A stretch of DNA of 64,000 nucleotides from UPXZ01 sp964498765. Lineage in GTDB: Bacteria; Bacteroidota; Bacteroidia; Bacteroidales; Paludibacteraceae. Made by a program: the position numbers and the translations under genes. Of this stretch, positions 52,595-61,663 are shown piece by piece. Within the stretch, counting starts at the first letter, position 1. The number at the start of each line of letters is the position of its first letter. The notes beneath the pieces were generated by a model, which was not told the DNA's origin, made no database searches, and saw only the letters and a list, made by a program, of their open reading frames with translations. The stretch is taken from NCBI GenBank assembly GCA_964498765.1, contig CAZCIU010000004.1, positions 1-64,000 on the forward strand. The letters run 5' to 3'.

Positions 52595-54973
52595 TTAGTT
52601 GTAAATTTGGTAATCTTTTTCTGGGTTTGTTTGGTTCATTTGAACATTTCCGGAAGTGATAATAAAGAAATTGGCATCACCTGTTGGAGTAAATTCCCAT
52701 CCGCCGGAAGTCAGCATTGTGCTGCTTGTGTTCAGTGGTTTGTCGTAATTAGCTTTGTTGGAAATATTGCTGTTTCCACTTTTGCTGACAATGGCAAATG
52801 TGCCATCGTTCAATTCGCTCAATTTCCACAGAAAAGAATCGTCTTCCGATTTGAAGCTACTTCCAACTAATGTGTTGTTGTTGCCCGGATAAGTGATAAA
52901 CATACTGCCACGCAAAGGTGTGTGGAATGAGTACCAATATTGTTCCGAATCTGTGGATGCTAAAGGTAAATATTTGGAGTTTTTATAGGTTTCCAGTGCA
53001 TCCCAAAGTGTTAATCGGGCAGCTTGAAATTCCGCGTCACTTGTTCCAAGGTCACGTACAGAAGTTGCATCTGCAATGGCACTATTCAAAATATTGGTAT
53101 TTTCAGATGAAAATTGTCCTGGATCTTCGCCTTTATCGGCTTTATTCACAAAATCCAATGCGCTGTCAATCATTGACGTAAGCATTGTTTTTTCGTTTAA
53201 TTCGGTATCACCGAGTGAGTTTATGACTTTTTTAGCGTCAACGATTACATTTTCAGCCGGAATTAAAGCCATGTTATTTGGGTCAAAAGCAGCAAGTGCG
53301 TTATCAATCTGAGTTAATGCGGTTTGATAGCCGGCTTTTTTGAAATAATCTTTCAGAATTCTGATTTTTTCAAACTGCTGAATACCTTCAATCATTCTTT
53401 CGAAGCGCATAGATGTTCGCGCTCCCGGATAAATCAAGTAAGTATCTCCGGCTGCCCAAGAACGGAAACGACTGTCAGTCAAAGGATTTTGAACCCAGCA
53501 ATTCAACGCCCAGCGTAAATAACCATCAAAATTTGCTTTTGCAGCATACCACGCAAACCACTCCGATTCTGCCGGCGGACTAAATGTGAAAGTATTCGGG
53601 CGAGATTCCTCGCAAGAAGTATAGTAGGTTGTGATTTTGCCTTCGGCACGGCGTTGCTCGATTTGCTGATCGGTAAAGTTCCAGCGAAGTGCCACGCAAT
53701 AATCATCAAGATCATTCACCAATTCACTGTGGTATGCACCGGCAAGCGAGATTTTGAACTCGGGATCTGCATTGCGGATTACAGCAATTGCTTTTTGCAT
53801 CACATCCATCGGGCGTTCGTCCATGGAAATATGTGTGATGTTAAACCAACCTTTTGCCTTTAGGTGAGCCGCGAAATCTTTCAGCATCGCAGTCCACATT
53901 TCTGTGTAAAGTGCTTCGCCGGGTTTGGTGGATGCATCAACGTATTTATTACTTGCTTCGTCAAAGTAGCGGAATGAAAATTTCCAAGGAATCATCGAAT
54001 AGCAGTTGATTTGTTTGTCAACGCCAAGCGACATCATCAGTTCCACCCATTTGTCAAAAATTGTATAATCAAAATCCCAGCTGCCGTCTGTTTTCTTAAT
54101 CCACTCAATCATTGAACCGTAAATATCTTCGGTTTGACCGTTCCATGGGTCGTAAATAATGGATGCTGTGATTACTTTTCCTCCGGCATCGGCATAGAGT
54201 TTATGCTCGTATTTCAGCGCGTCCAAGTGCTCTTGCGACCAAGGTTCCACACCATAATAGCGTGAAATTGAATACGGATTTTGCCACAAATCTAAGTGAA
54301 ATTTCCAGTCTAAAACTGCAGGAAGAGTGTGATTTTGAACTTTTACAGAAAGTTTAAGTGTTTCTTCCACATTTCCATTCAGTAAGATTTTCACGTCAGC
54401 ATTGTAAATTCCCGGTACAGTATTTTCCGGTACAGCCAAACGCAGCCAAACCGGTTGAGTGGTCATGGCTTTAATTTCAAGTTCTAAAGCGTGATGATCA
54501 ATTGGGTCAGCTACAAACGATGAATCGAAATTTGCAGGATTTCTATGTCCGCATGCTCCACCGCCGGGATTTAGCTCGTCGGTCATCACATAACGCACAA
54601 AACCTGAAAACACATTCTCTGAAGAAATTTTTAGTGAAGCATCGGCTTGATTGATAAAATCGCCAACTTCATAGCTGAGCATTTTATTGCCTGAACGATT
54701 GGAAACTACGAATTGCGCAGAAACACGTTCGCCTTTCCAGGCGGTTAGTTGCAGCGTTTTATTTTTAGAAACAGTTACCGGTTCTTCTTTTTTATATCGA
54801 GTATCTGTATTGCCCCAAGTGAAAGAATGCGCAGGTTGCGATGACCAAAGCGCGATATTTCTGGGCGTTGGATTGGCTAATTCGGTGTAGGAAGTGATAG
54901 GATAGGAGCTTTGCGCTGCCAATCCTACAATGACAGAAAGGAAAAGAAAAATGAATAAAATACGGCTTTTCAT
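52595..54973 (-). CDS. GH123-type glycosidase, C-terminally truncated by an ochre codon
   Basis: A protein of 792 residues. A signal peptide (1-20) is followed by an N-terminal beta-sandwich (about 40-215) and a TIM-barrel domain of the GH123/DUF4091 type with a catalytic-looking Asp385-Glu386 pair in HISMDERPMD. Then comes a FIVAR-like plus ricin-like module (about 612-792) that stops short. GH123 enzymes release beta-GalNAc, often from glycosphingolipids. In place of the Trp codon found at the matching position in the GH20 gene (YNWGGGN), this gene has TAA, cutting off the module end and sorting tail. Start 54973 (MKSRILFIF) is preferred over 55021 because the promoter lies at 55026. Confidence 0.82.
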   Translation of the reverse strand: MKSRILFIFLFLSVIVGLAAQSSYPITSYTELANPTPRNIALWSSQPAHSFTWGNTDTRYKKEEPVTVSKNKTLQLTAWKGERVSAQFVVSNRSGNKMLSYEVGDFINQADASLKISSENVFSGFVRYVMTDELNPGGGACGHRNPANFDSSFVADPIDHHALELEIKAMTTQPVWLRLAVPENTVPGIYNADVKILLNGNVEETLKLSVKVQNHTLPAVLDWKFHLDLWQNPYSISRYYGVEPWSQEHLDALKYEHKLYADAGGKVITASIIYDPWNGQTEDIYGSMIEWIKKTDGSWDFDYTIFDKWVELMMSLGVDKQINCYSMIPWKFSFRYFDEASNKYVDASTKPGEALYTEMWTAMLKDFAAHLKAKGWFNITHISMDERPMDVMQKAIAVIRNADPEFKISLAGAYHSELVNDLDDYCVALRWNFTDQQIEQRRAEGKITTYYTSCEESRPNTFTFSPPAESEWFAWYAAKANFDGYLRWALNCWVQNPLTDSRFRSWAAGDTYLIYPGARTSMRFERMIEGIQQFEKIRILKDYFKKAGYQTALTQIDNALAAFDPNNMALIPAENVIVDAKKVINSLGDTELNEKTMLTSMIDSALDFVNKADKGEDPGQFSSENTNILNSAIADATSVRDLGTSDAEFQAARLTLWDALETYKNSKYLPLASTDSEQYWYSFHTPLRGSMFITYPGNNNTLVGSSFKSEDDSFLWKLSELNDGTFAIVSKSGNSNISNKANYDKPLNTSSTMLTSGGWEFTPTGDANFFIITSGNVQMNQTNPEKDYQIYN

Positions 54974-55025
54974 GAAATTTCGCGATTTTTGTGTAGATTG
55001 ATTTAAGTGATTAATTTTCAATCTA

Positions 55026-55056
55026 CAAAAGTATGTTTTTTTTGCGTAACTGACAA
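55026..55056 (-). promoter_or_regulatory. Promoter of the GH123-GH20 pair
   Basis: On the minus strand TTG (55056 to 55054) and TACTTTTG (55033 to 55026) are 20 bases apart. Transcription would start near 55020, about 47 bases before the chosen start at 54973. Confidence 0.55.
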
Positions 55057-55182
55057 GTTAAAACGATATTTAAAGTAATAAATAAATGAAATGTGAGTTG
55101 TATTTTAAAATATATTAATAATTGATTATAAAATATACGTTTTTACATTTCTATTAAATTTACTGTTTTTTTCCATTAGTTA

Positions 55183-55219
55183 TTTGCAGATAAAAACAAT
55201 GTTCGTATTTTTGCGAACA
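55183..55219 (+). promoter_or_regulatory. ars promoter with ArsR operator enclosing the -7 box
   Basis: TTTG (55183-55186) and TATTTTTG (55206-55213) are 19 bases apart, a full promoter. TGTTCG (55200-55205) and CGAACA (55214-55219) form a perfect inverted repeat flanking the -7 box. ArsR binding there would block polymerase, giving arsenic-inducible expression. The site lies 12 bases before the arsR ATG. Confidence 0.75.
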
Positions 55220-55231
55220 ATAATTTTTTAA

Positions 55232-55546
55232 ATGAATATAAAAGCCGAAAATATCGAAAAATTGACTCTTTTCGCGAAAGCGATGGGTCATCCTACACGC
55301 ATGGAGATTCTTGCGTTTCTATTAGAGCAGGAAACGTGCTATTTCGGTGATATTCATGAAGTTTTCCCCAATGCCAAGGCAACCATCTCGCAACATTTGA
55401 AGGAACTGAAAAGTGCCGGATTGATAAAAGGAGAAATTGAAGGTCCGAAGGTAAAATATTGCATTGATGATGAAAATTGGAAACTTGCAAAAGTTCTTTT
55501 CGGAGATTTTTTCAAAAATGAAGTTAAGAAAAATTGTTGCGATTAA
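55232..55546 (+). CDS. arsR: ArsR-family arsenic-responsive repressor
   Basis: A winged-helix repressor of 104 residues. The DNA-binding helices are in YFGDIHEVFPNAKATISQHL, preceded by MGHPTRMEILAFLLE and followed by the wing IKGEIEGPKVKYCID. Cysteines are at 36, 77, 102 and 103. The C-terminal Cys pair, rather than the classic ELCVC site, suggests an As(III) sensor of the type with C-terminal cysteine ligands (inference). It is the first gene of the operon and sits under its own operator. Confidence 0.92.
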   Translation: MNIKAENIEKLTLFAKAMGHPTRMEILAFLLEQETCYFGDIHEVFPNAKATISQHLKELKSAGLIKGEIEGPKVKYCIDDENWKLAKVLFGDFFKNEVKKNCCD

Positions 55547-55562
55547 AAAATTTTGAAATAAT

Positions 55563-55582
55563 TGTTCGGTATTTTACGAACT
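55563..55582 (+). promoter_or_regulatory. Second ArsR-type operator, between arsR and arsM
   Basis: TGTTCG (55563-55568), eight bases, CGAACT (55577-55582). The half-sites and spacer length match the promoter operator except at the last base. It lies 24 bases before arsM, so it may tune or terminate transcription into the resistance genes, or mark an internal promoter. Confidence 0.55.
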
Positions 55583-55605
55583 GATAAAATGTTAGAAATG
55601 AAATT

Positions 55606-56448
55606 ATGGAAACTCCAAACAACAAGGACAGCAAAAAAACAAATGAAGAGCTGAAACAATTGGTAAAAGAGCGATACAGTTCTTTGGCGTTGAATAGTGC
55701 GGCTTTGAAAGGTGCGTGTTGCTGCGGAACTAATCCGGCTGCGCCTTCCAAAAAAGTTTTTACCATTATGAGTGAAGATTACAGCAAACTTAAAGGTTAT
55801 GAGCCGGACGCGGATTTAGGTGTAGGATGCGGTTTGCCAACTGAATTTGCAGGATTAAAACTCGGCAACACGGTTATAGATTTAGGTTCCGGAGCAGGAA
55901 ATGACTGCTTTGTAGCACGAGAAGAAGTTGGTGAAACGGGTAAAGTTATTGGCGTGGATTTCTCATCGGCAATGATAGAAAAAGCACGCAAAAATACGGC
56001 AAAAAGAGGATACGATAATGTCAATTTCATTGAAGGAGATATCGAAAATATGCCTTTGGCGGAAAATATGGCCGATGTGGTAATCAGTAATTGTGTGATA
56101 AATCTGCTGCCCGAGAAAAATATGATTTTCAAGGAAATTTATCGTGTACTGAAACCCGGCGGACATTTGTGTGTATCTGACGTAGTGCTTGACGGCGTTT
56201 TTCCAAAGGAATTTACGAATAATGCTGCCATGTATGCCGGATGCATTGCCAGTGCCATTCAGCGAAATGATTATCTGAAGGAAATTGAAAAGGCAGATTT
56301 TCAAAACATCGCTGTTCAGCGTACTAAAAAAGTGCTAATTCCAGATGAAGTCCTGCAAGAACATTTGGATGAAGATACTATTCAAAAATACAAAGCAGGG
56401 GATGTTGGAATTTATTCAATTACGGTAACTGCTTATAAACCAAACTAA
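55606..56448 (+). CDS. arsM: Arsenite methyltransferase
   Basis: An enzyme of 280 residues that methylates As(III) with S-adenosylmethionine, giving methylated and volatile species. The SAM motif is DLGSGAGND (residues 92-100). Cysteines 75, 163 and 213 (in VGCGLP, ISNCVIN and AGCIAS) match the three As-binding cysteines of characterised ArsM proteins; an extra CCC run is at 38-40. It follows arsR and precedes arsC. Confidence 0.93.
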   Translation: METPNNKDSKKTNEELKQLVKERYSSLALNSAALKGACCCGTNPAAPSKKVFTIMSEDYSKLKGYEPDADLGVGCGLPTEFAGLKLGNTVIDLGSGAGNDCFVAREEVGETGKVIGVDFSSAMIEKARKNTAKRGYDNVNFIEGDIENMPLAENMADVVISNCVINLLPEKNMIFKEIYRVLKPGGHLCVSDVVLDGVFPKEFTNNAAMYAGCIASAIQRNDYLKEIEKADFQNIAVQRTKKVLIPDEVLQEHLDEDTIQKYKAGDVGIYSITVTAYKPN

Positions 56449-56457
56449 AACATAAAT

Positions 56458-56877
56458 ATGAAAGTTTTAATTCTTTGCACAGGAAATAGCTGCCGAAGCC
56501 AAATGGCTCACGGGTTTTTGCAATCTTTTGATGAAAACCTGACCGTTTGTTCGGCAGGAACGGAAGCAACTGGAAAACTCAATCAAAAAGCGGTTGCCGT
56601 GATGAAAGAAATCGGTATTGATATCAGTCACTACACTTCAGATTCTGTAGAAAAATACTTAAATGACGAATGGGATTATGTGATTACCGTGTGTGGCGGT
56701 GCCAATGAGGCTTGTCCTGCATTTCAGGGAAAAGTAAAACATCGTTTGCATATCGGATTTGATGACCCAAGCCACGCTGTGGGTACACCGGAATTTATTG
56801 ACAGCGAATATATTCGGGTGAGAGATGAAATTAAGGATGGATTTTGGAAATTTTACGAAGATAATTTGAAGAGATGA
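56458..56877 (+). CDS. arsC: Arsenate reductase, thioredoxin-coupled (LMW-phosphatase type)
   Basis: A protein of 139 residues that reduces As(V) to As(III). The P-loop C-x5-R is Cys7-Arg13 in ILCTGNSCRSQ. Cys79 and Cys86 (VCGGANEAC) give the redox relay spaced exactly as in the staphylococcal thioredoxin-linked enzyme. Asp103-Pro104 in FDDPSH is the acid. It overlaps acr3 by four bases (ATGA), and As(III) made here is methylated by ArsM or exported. Confidence 0.95.
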   Translation: MKVLILCTGNSCRSQMAHGFLQSFDENLTVCSAGTEATGKLNQKAVAVMKEIGIDISHYTSDSVEKYLNDEWDYVITVCGGANEACPAFQGKVKHRLHIGFDDPSHAVGTPEFIDSEYIRVRDEIKDGFWKFYEDNLKR

Positions 56878-57911
56878 AAGCAAAATTAAAAACCGCTGAC
56901 CGATTCCTGACGCTTTGGATATTTTTAGCCATGTTTGTCGGAGTGATTTCAGGTTGGTTATTTCCGGCTATCGCGGATTTCTGGAATTCTATGTCGGTTG
57001 GAACTACGAATTTACCTATTGCAATCGGACTAATCGTGATGATGTATCCACCACTAGCCAAAGTAAAATACGAAGAATTGTGGGATGTTTTCAAAAACAT
57101 TAAGATTTTGGGACTTTCGCTGGTGCAAAACTGGATAATTGGACCCGTTTTGATGTTCTTTCTGGCTATCATTTTCTTACAATTCAACGTGGATTACATG
57201 TACGGACTTATCCTGATTGGACTTGCTCGTTGTATCGCCATGGTGATTGTGTGGAATGATTTAGCTCGTGGCGATCGTCAATACGCAGCCGGACTGGTGG
57301 CGTTTAATTCGATTTTTCAAATCCTGTTTTTCTCGTTTTACGCCTATTTCTTTATAGCTGTCTTGCCTGGATGGTTCGGACTTCCAAATAATTCCATTGT
57401 GGAAAATATAACTATGCTCGAAATTGCAAAAAGTGTATTGATTTACCTTGGAATTCCGATGCTTGCCGGATTTTTGACGAGATATATCGGTGTGAAATTG
57501 AAAGGCACAAACTGGTATGAACGAAAATTAGTCCCTAAAATCAGTCCGTTGACATTAATTGCACTGCTTTTCACGATTGTTGTCATGTTCTCGCTGAAAG
57601 GTGAGTATATCATCAAATTACCGTTGGATGTGATGAGAATAGCCATTCCATTGCTGATTTACTTCATAATTATGTTTGTTTTTTCGTTCTGGATGAGCAA
57701 AAAAGCCGGAGCCAATTACGAGCAATCAACAACGCTTTCGTTTACTGCTGCCAGCAATAATTTTGAGCTGGCAATTGCTGTGGCAATCGCAGTTTTCGGA
57801 ATTAATTCCGGCGAAGCTTTCGCGGCTGTGATTGGACCGCTTGTGGAAGTTCCGGTGATGATTGGGTTGGTGAATGTAGCATTCTGGTTTAAGAAAAAGT
57901 GGTTTTCATAA
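56874..57911 (+). CDS. acr3: Arsenite efflux transporter Acr3
   Basis: A protein of 345 residues with ten membrane helices of the BASS/ACR3 family. Family blocks are LIGLARCIAMVIVWNDLARGD, with the conserved cysteine of the translocation path, and FTAASNNFELAIAVAIAVFG plus GPLVEVPVMIGLV near the end. It exports As(III) from the cytoplasm. Last gene of the operon; a hairpin follows. arsB is sometimes used for this family, but the sequence is Acr3-like. Confidence 0.94.
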   Translation: MKAKLKTADRFLTLWIFLAMFVGVISGWLFPAIADFWNSMSVGTTNLPIAIGLIVMMYPPLAKVKYEELWDVFKNIKILGLSLVQNWIIGPVLMFFLAIIFLQFNVDYMYGLILIGLARCIAMVIVWNDLARGDRQYAAGLVAFNSIFQILFFSFYAYFFIAVLPGWFGLPNNSIVENITMLEIAKSVLIYLGIPMLAGFLTRYIGVKLKGTNWYERKLVPKISPLTLIALLFTIVVMFSLKGEYIIKLPLDVMRIAIPLLIYFIIMFVFSFWMSKKAGANYEQSTTLSFTAASNNFELAIAVAIAVFGINSGEAFAAVIGPLVEVPVMIGLVNVAFWFKKKWFS

Positions 57912-57934
57912 ATAATTTGAAACCAATTAAACGA

Positions 57935-57968
57935 ATAGAGCTACTTTCTCAAGCAGCTCTATTCTTCT
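57935..57968 (+). terminator. Terminator of the ars operon
   Basis: AATAGAGCT (57935-57943) pairs with AGCTCTATT (57956-57964), followed by CTTCTT. It is 24 bases after the acr3 stop. Confidence 0.65.
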
Positions 57969-58014
57969 TAAAAAACAAACAAAAATTTAGTCTAAACGCA
58001 AACTATAAAACAAA

Positions 58015-58458
58015 CTACATGTAACGCATAATTACCTGTATATCTTTGACTTCGTCGTCTTTTATCGGGAATGAAAAGTCGTCAAACTTTGGCTTTTTCA
58101 ACTTTTTCAGACTGAAATTTGAAAATCCAAATCCTTCTCTCGGAACGCCTAAAATGTTGTATTCCATTTTGCCGTTATCATTTTCATCGTCCAGCACAGA
58201 AAGTCCGTATATTCCAGCTTTGACCGGAACCTGAATATTCAAAACTCCGTTTTTAATTTTTTTCTTATCGCAATTGACCGTGAAAAAATCTTTCTCGGAT
58301 TTAAAGCCTTTTTCATCGCTAAATACTGCAATTCGAATTGTGCCTTTAGTGCTGGCTTTCAGGTTTTTGATTGTTACATTCAGGCTTTGTGAATTGGCAT
58401 GTCCATACTGAAATACCATAAACAGCAGGCTCAATGTCATAATTAATTTTGCTCTCAT
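58015..58458 (-). CDS. DUF2141 secreted protein
   Basis: A protein of 147 residues with a signal peptide (about 1-23). The DUF2141 signature is clear: GTIRIAVFSDEKGFKSEKDFF, then VKAGIYGLSVLDDENDNGKM with YNILGVPREGFGFSN. The fold is a beta-sandwich; the function is unknown. It stands alone between the ars operon (convergent) and the AraC gene. Confidence 0.88.
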   Translation of the reverse strand: MRAKLIMTLSLLFMVFQYGHANSQSLNVTIKNLKASTKGTIRIAVFSDEKGFKSEKDFFTVNCDKKKIKNGVLNIQVPVKAGIYGLSVLDDENDNGKMEYNILGVPREGFGFSNFSLKKLKKPKFDDFSFPIKDDEVKDIQVIMRYM

Positions 58459-58646
58459 ACGAATTCATTTTTATAAGGTTCATAGCTGTGCCTTATCGGC
58501 ATTTTCATTCGTTCATCAAAATTGAACTTGCATAGTTGAAATCAAACTTTATGCAAGTATAACGAATATGCGCGCCGATTCAATCCGTATTTTAAAACAC
58601 AAACTGAGAATTGTAGTCCGACTTTTAAAGAATAAACGGTGGAGGA

Positions 58647-59738
58647 TTATTCCGCTTTGTTCAGAAACTGATTGCGGAAAGCCACGGGAGTTAAGCCTGT
58701 GAGCGACTTAAAAACGGTGTAGAACGAAGATTTGCTGTTAAATCCACATTCATAACCGATAGCCTCAATGGAATATTTGAGTTTTGGTTCGAGCAGCATT
58801 TTTTTCACTGCTTCTATTCGGTAAGAGTTTACAAACTGGAAAAAATTCTTGCCAATATCAATGTTCAGAACTTCGGTAATCTGATATTTGGGGTAATTAA
58901 TCGCTTCGGAAAGCAAATCCATATTCAAATTTGGATTGAGGTAGGCTTTGTCATTCTCAAAATATTTCAAAATCTTTTCCTCGATGTTCGTACGGATTTC
59001 CGGTGTAAGAATGGAATTTTTGTAACTAATCATTTCCGGTTCTTCCACTTCTTCGGTCTTGGTTTCAATTTGTTTTTGATGCAAGCCATAAAAACTGAAA
59101 ATATAAACCAGCAGAAGTAAAGCCGAATAATTATAGAATGAAATAGCTTCAGTGCCTACTTGCAAAATGACATAAATCACGCCTTGAATACTTGCAATAA
59201 AGCAATATCCGATGTAAAATATCGTAACAAATCGCAGCCAGTTCAGATTTTGTTCTTTGTCGATATTGGATTTTTCGTTGCGGAGAGTTTTTCTGTAACG
59301 GTATAAATGTCTGATGATTAGTGGAAAATACACCATCCACGAAATGATAGTTCCGATTGCAAATGTCAAACGAATATGCAGGTGAGAATTCATTTGGAAA
59401 AAATCCTCAAATGCCAATGGTATGCGTGTGACGTAAGCCGTAATTTCTGAAATCACAAACGGCAGCAAATGGATAAGCATAATCCATTTCAGGCGGAAAT
59501 TTTTCTGCACCAGCGAACGAATATAAATGTAAAGTGCCGGATTGAAAAGCAGAAAAGAACTGGAAAGTAGCGAATATCCCAAAACTCGAAAATCAATAGC
59601 GCAGGTCAGAAATTCAATTGCAAGGAGAATCAGCCACCCGGACAAAACACGGTCAGAGATATTCTGTTCACGTTTTGCAAGCATAAGCAACGCAGCAAAT
59701 AAGCTTTGCGCCATCCCAATCCAAGCAATGATTTCCAT
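58647..59738 (-). CDS. Membrane AraC-family regulator
   Basis: A protein of 363 residues. The N-terminal half holds about seven membrane helices (to residue about 230), and the C-terminal half an AraC/XylS pair: NLNMDLLSEAINYPKYQITEVL and YSIEAIGYECGFNSKSSFYT with the LTGLTPVAFRNQF tail. It is a one-component membrane regulator of unknown signal. It follows the OstA-like gene by 11 bases, so it is likely co-transcribed with the envelope genes. Confidence 0.88.
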   Translation of the reverse strand: MEIIAWIGMAQSLFAALLMLAKREQNISDRVLSGWLILLAIEFLTCAIDFRVLGYSLLSSSFLLFNPALYIYIRSLVQKNFRLKWIMLIHLLPFVISEITAYVTRIPLAFEDFFQMNSHLHIRLTFAIGTIISWMVYFPLIIRHLYRYRKTLRNEKSNIDKEQNLNWLRFVTIFYIGYCFIASIQGVIYVILQVGTEAISFYNYSALLLLVYIFSFYGLHQKQIETKTEEVEEPEMISYKNSILTPEIRTNIEEKILKYFENDKAYLNPNLNMDLLSEAINYPKYQITEVLNIDIGKNFFQFVNSYRIEAVKKMLLEPKLKYSIEAIGYECGFNSKSSFYTVFKSLTGLTPVAFRNQFLNKAE

Positions 59739-59749
59739 AAACTTCGTGA

Positions 59750-61651
59750 TTAATAACTCAATTGTCTGCCACGGCTCAGCTGCTGATTTCCGGTGTTTGC
59801 AGGTTGCATCCGAGTATTTGTGCTGCTGTTTGAGTTTATATTTGTGGGTGAACTCTGAGATCTAGAACCTGAGCCTTCCGAGCCGGAAGATTCGCCAGGG
59901 AATGCCGGACGTTTTGTGCTTTCTGGTCGTTTTGGCGGTTCTGTGCGAGCGTATTTTTTGAACACATCATCCACTACGCGAGGTCGTTCTTCTTCGTACC
60001 AATGAAAATTTCGCAGATACAAGTCATTCTCTTCCATCTGACTAAGCGGATACATGGCACCGCTGGAAGCCGTTGTAAGAACTATTCGGTCCACTTTTTT
60101 ATCGTTAAAATACATAGTGACGTAGCTGCTCAGCGTCTTATTTATCCCGATGTAATCATTCGTTTTTTCATCTTTCGGGAAATAAATTGTCTCCGCATTG
60201 CCATTTACGTTGACTCGCTGCAGCTGCCCACTATCAAGGTGGGCTATGATTTCTTTGCCGGAAAGCTGATTAAAGTAGTTGAGACTGTCTTTTTGTATTG
60301 CAATTCCCGAATTATTTATCACCACCTTATCTACTTTTTGGTTTTTGGTAAATGCCGTGATTTCAGTTCCCATCAGTTGATTATTGTCCGACCAAAGAAC
60401 CGGTAACACTCGCATGTGGATGATGGAATCGCGCGAAGTATAAAGTAGCGAATCGCACATTCCCTGAATATCACTTCGAAGAAAACGCACGTTTTTGAAA
60501 GCCAAAACTTTATTGAATGCAATTGTGTCCGTTTCTATGGAATCTTTCATCGAATACAGCGTATCAGCGCTTAAAAACAAAGAATCGCGTGTTGACCAGT
60601 CAACCATCAAAGCCGAATCGGTGGCCAAACCGACACTTTTAACTTCATCATACGAAACAAAATTTCCGAATAAAGTCGTTTTTTGCTCAGGATCATTCAT
60701 TTCAACGTTGGAATAGGCTTCGCCATATCGTTGTTTCTTATCGTAGAAAATGGTATCGCCGATTAAGGTTTTTCCATCACTTTGTTCCACCAAGGATCTG
60801 TCCAGCAGCATCATGCGGTCATTTTTCGTGTCGTACCAGCCTTTTTGACTATAAATGTCGGTGTCTTCCTTGTACATTACCAGCGAATTTCCCACAATAT
60901 CAGCCACAGAGCTGCTTGTGTTGTAGTGCAGCGTGTCCGTTGTCAATTGCGAATCGGGATTGGTCATTTTCACCTGGTCTTTGAAAACCGCCATTTTCGT
61001 GGCAGGAGAATATTGTCCCCACATAGACGTAAGCGTGTTTTCGCCATCTTCTATCACTCCTCCGGTATCGTAAAATGCCAAGTTTATATTTCGGTCGTAA
61101 TAAAGTACACTCGTTGTCAAAACAGTATTTCGGTTTACCAATTTTACATGATCCCACACACGCGCCATTTTGGTGTTTCCATCGTAATTGAGGTAATCGC
61201 CATAGATTGTCAGCGTGTCGCCTTGCACAATTCGGACATTGTTAAAAGCGTCAAAAGAATTGGCAGCTTCGTTGAAGTAGGCGCTATCGCAATAAAGCAG
61301 CGAATTATCCTGACGGAAACGCACGGCGCCTCTCAAAATCTGAATTCCCGGCAATCTGGCTTCATCGTAAAGCATTTCGTAAGCCGACTCCATTTTCACG
61401 AGTGTGGCTCCTTTTTGCGCTTTTGGATTTGCAGGACGAAGCACCATCGAGCCGGATTGCGGCGTATTTCCAAAAGCTTTTCGTCTGGCAGCGTTGGCTT
61501 TGCTGTCTTCTTTGGCTTTGGATTTCAGCACTTCTTCCCGAAGTTTGCGCGGTTTATCAGTCTGCGCATCAAGCGTAAACACAAAACTAAGGCTTAAGAT
61601 TGCAAGCATCAAAAGCCTCAGTGAATTTCTATGTAATCTGTTATTTTTCAA
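59750..61651 (-). CDS. OstA-like (LptA/LptD N-terminal type) envelope protein
   Basis: A protein of 633 residues with a signal peptide. Repeated beta-jellyroll segments of the OstA/LptA kind are visible (LPGIQILRGAVRFRQDNSLLYCDSA, FDAFNNVRIVQGDTLTIYGD, NTKMARVWDHVKLVN). Such proteins bind lipopolysaccharide on its way to the outer membrane. The C-terminal 70 residues are Pro/Ser/Asn-rich and disordered. The start is TTG at 61651: an ATG at 61609 would drop the basic N-region of the signal peptide. It lies 12 bases after surA. Confidence 0.85.
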   Translation of the reverse strand: MKNNRLHRNSLRLLMLAILSLSFVFTLDAQTDKPRKLREEVLKSKAKEDSKANAARRKAFGNTPQSGSMVLRPANPKAQKGATLVKMESAYEMLYDEARLPGIQILRGAVRFRQDNSLLYCDSAYFNEAANSFDAFNNVRIVQGDTLTIYGDYLNYDGNTKMARVWDHVKLVNRNTVLTTSVLYYDRNINLAFYDTGGVIEDGENTLTSMWGQYSPATKMAVFKDQVKMTNPDSQLTTDTLHYNTSSSVADIVGNSLVMYKEDTDIYSQKGWYDTKNDRMMLLDRSLVEQSDGKTLIGDTIFYDKKQRYGEAYSNVEMNDPEQKTTLFGNFVSYDEVKSVGLATDSALMVDWSTRDSLFLSADTLYSMKDSIETDTIAFNKVLAFKNVRFLRSDIQGMCDSLLYTSRDSIIHMRVLPVLWSDNNQLMGTEITAFTKNQKVDKVVINNSGIAIQKDSLNYFNQLSGKEIIAHLDSGQLQRVNVNGNAETIYFPKDEKTNDYIGINKTLSSYVTMYFNDKKVDRIVLTTASSGAMYPLSQMEENDLYLRNFHWYEEERPRVVDDVFKKYARTEPPKRPESTKRPAFPGESSGSEGSGSRSQSSPTNINSNSSTNTRMQPANTGNQQLSRGRQLSY

Positions 61652-61663
61652 TAATCTGATTTC

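Noticed and set aside
60782..61597. 271-codon open frame on the plus strand
   Set aside because: Antisense to the OstA-like gene, with His/Ile/Val-rich sequence and no recognisable motif.
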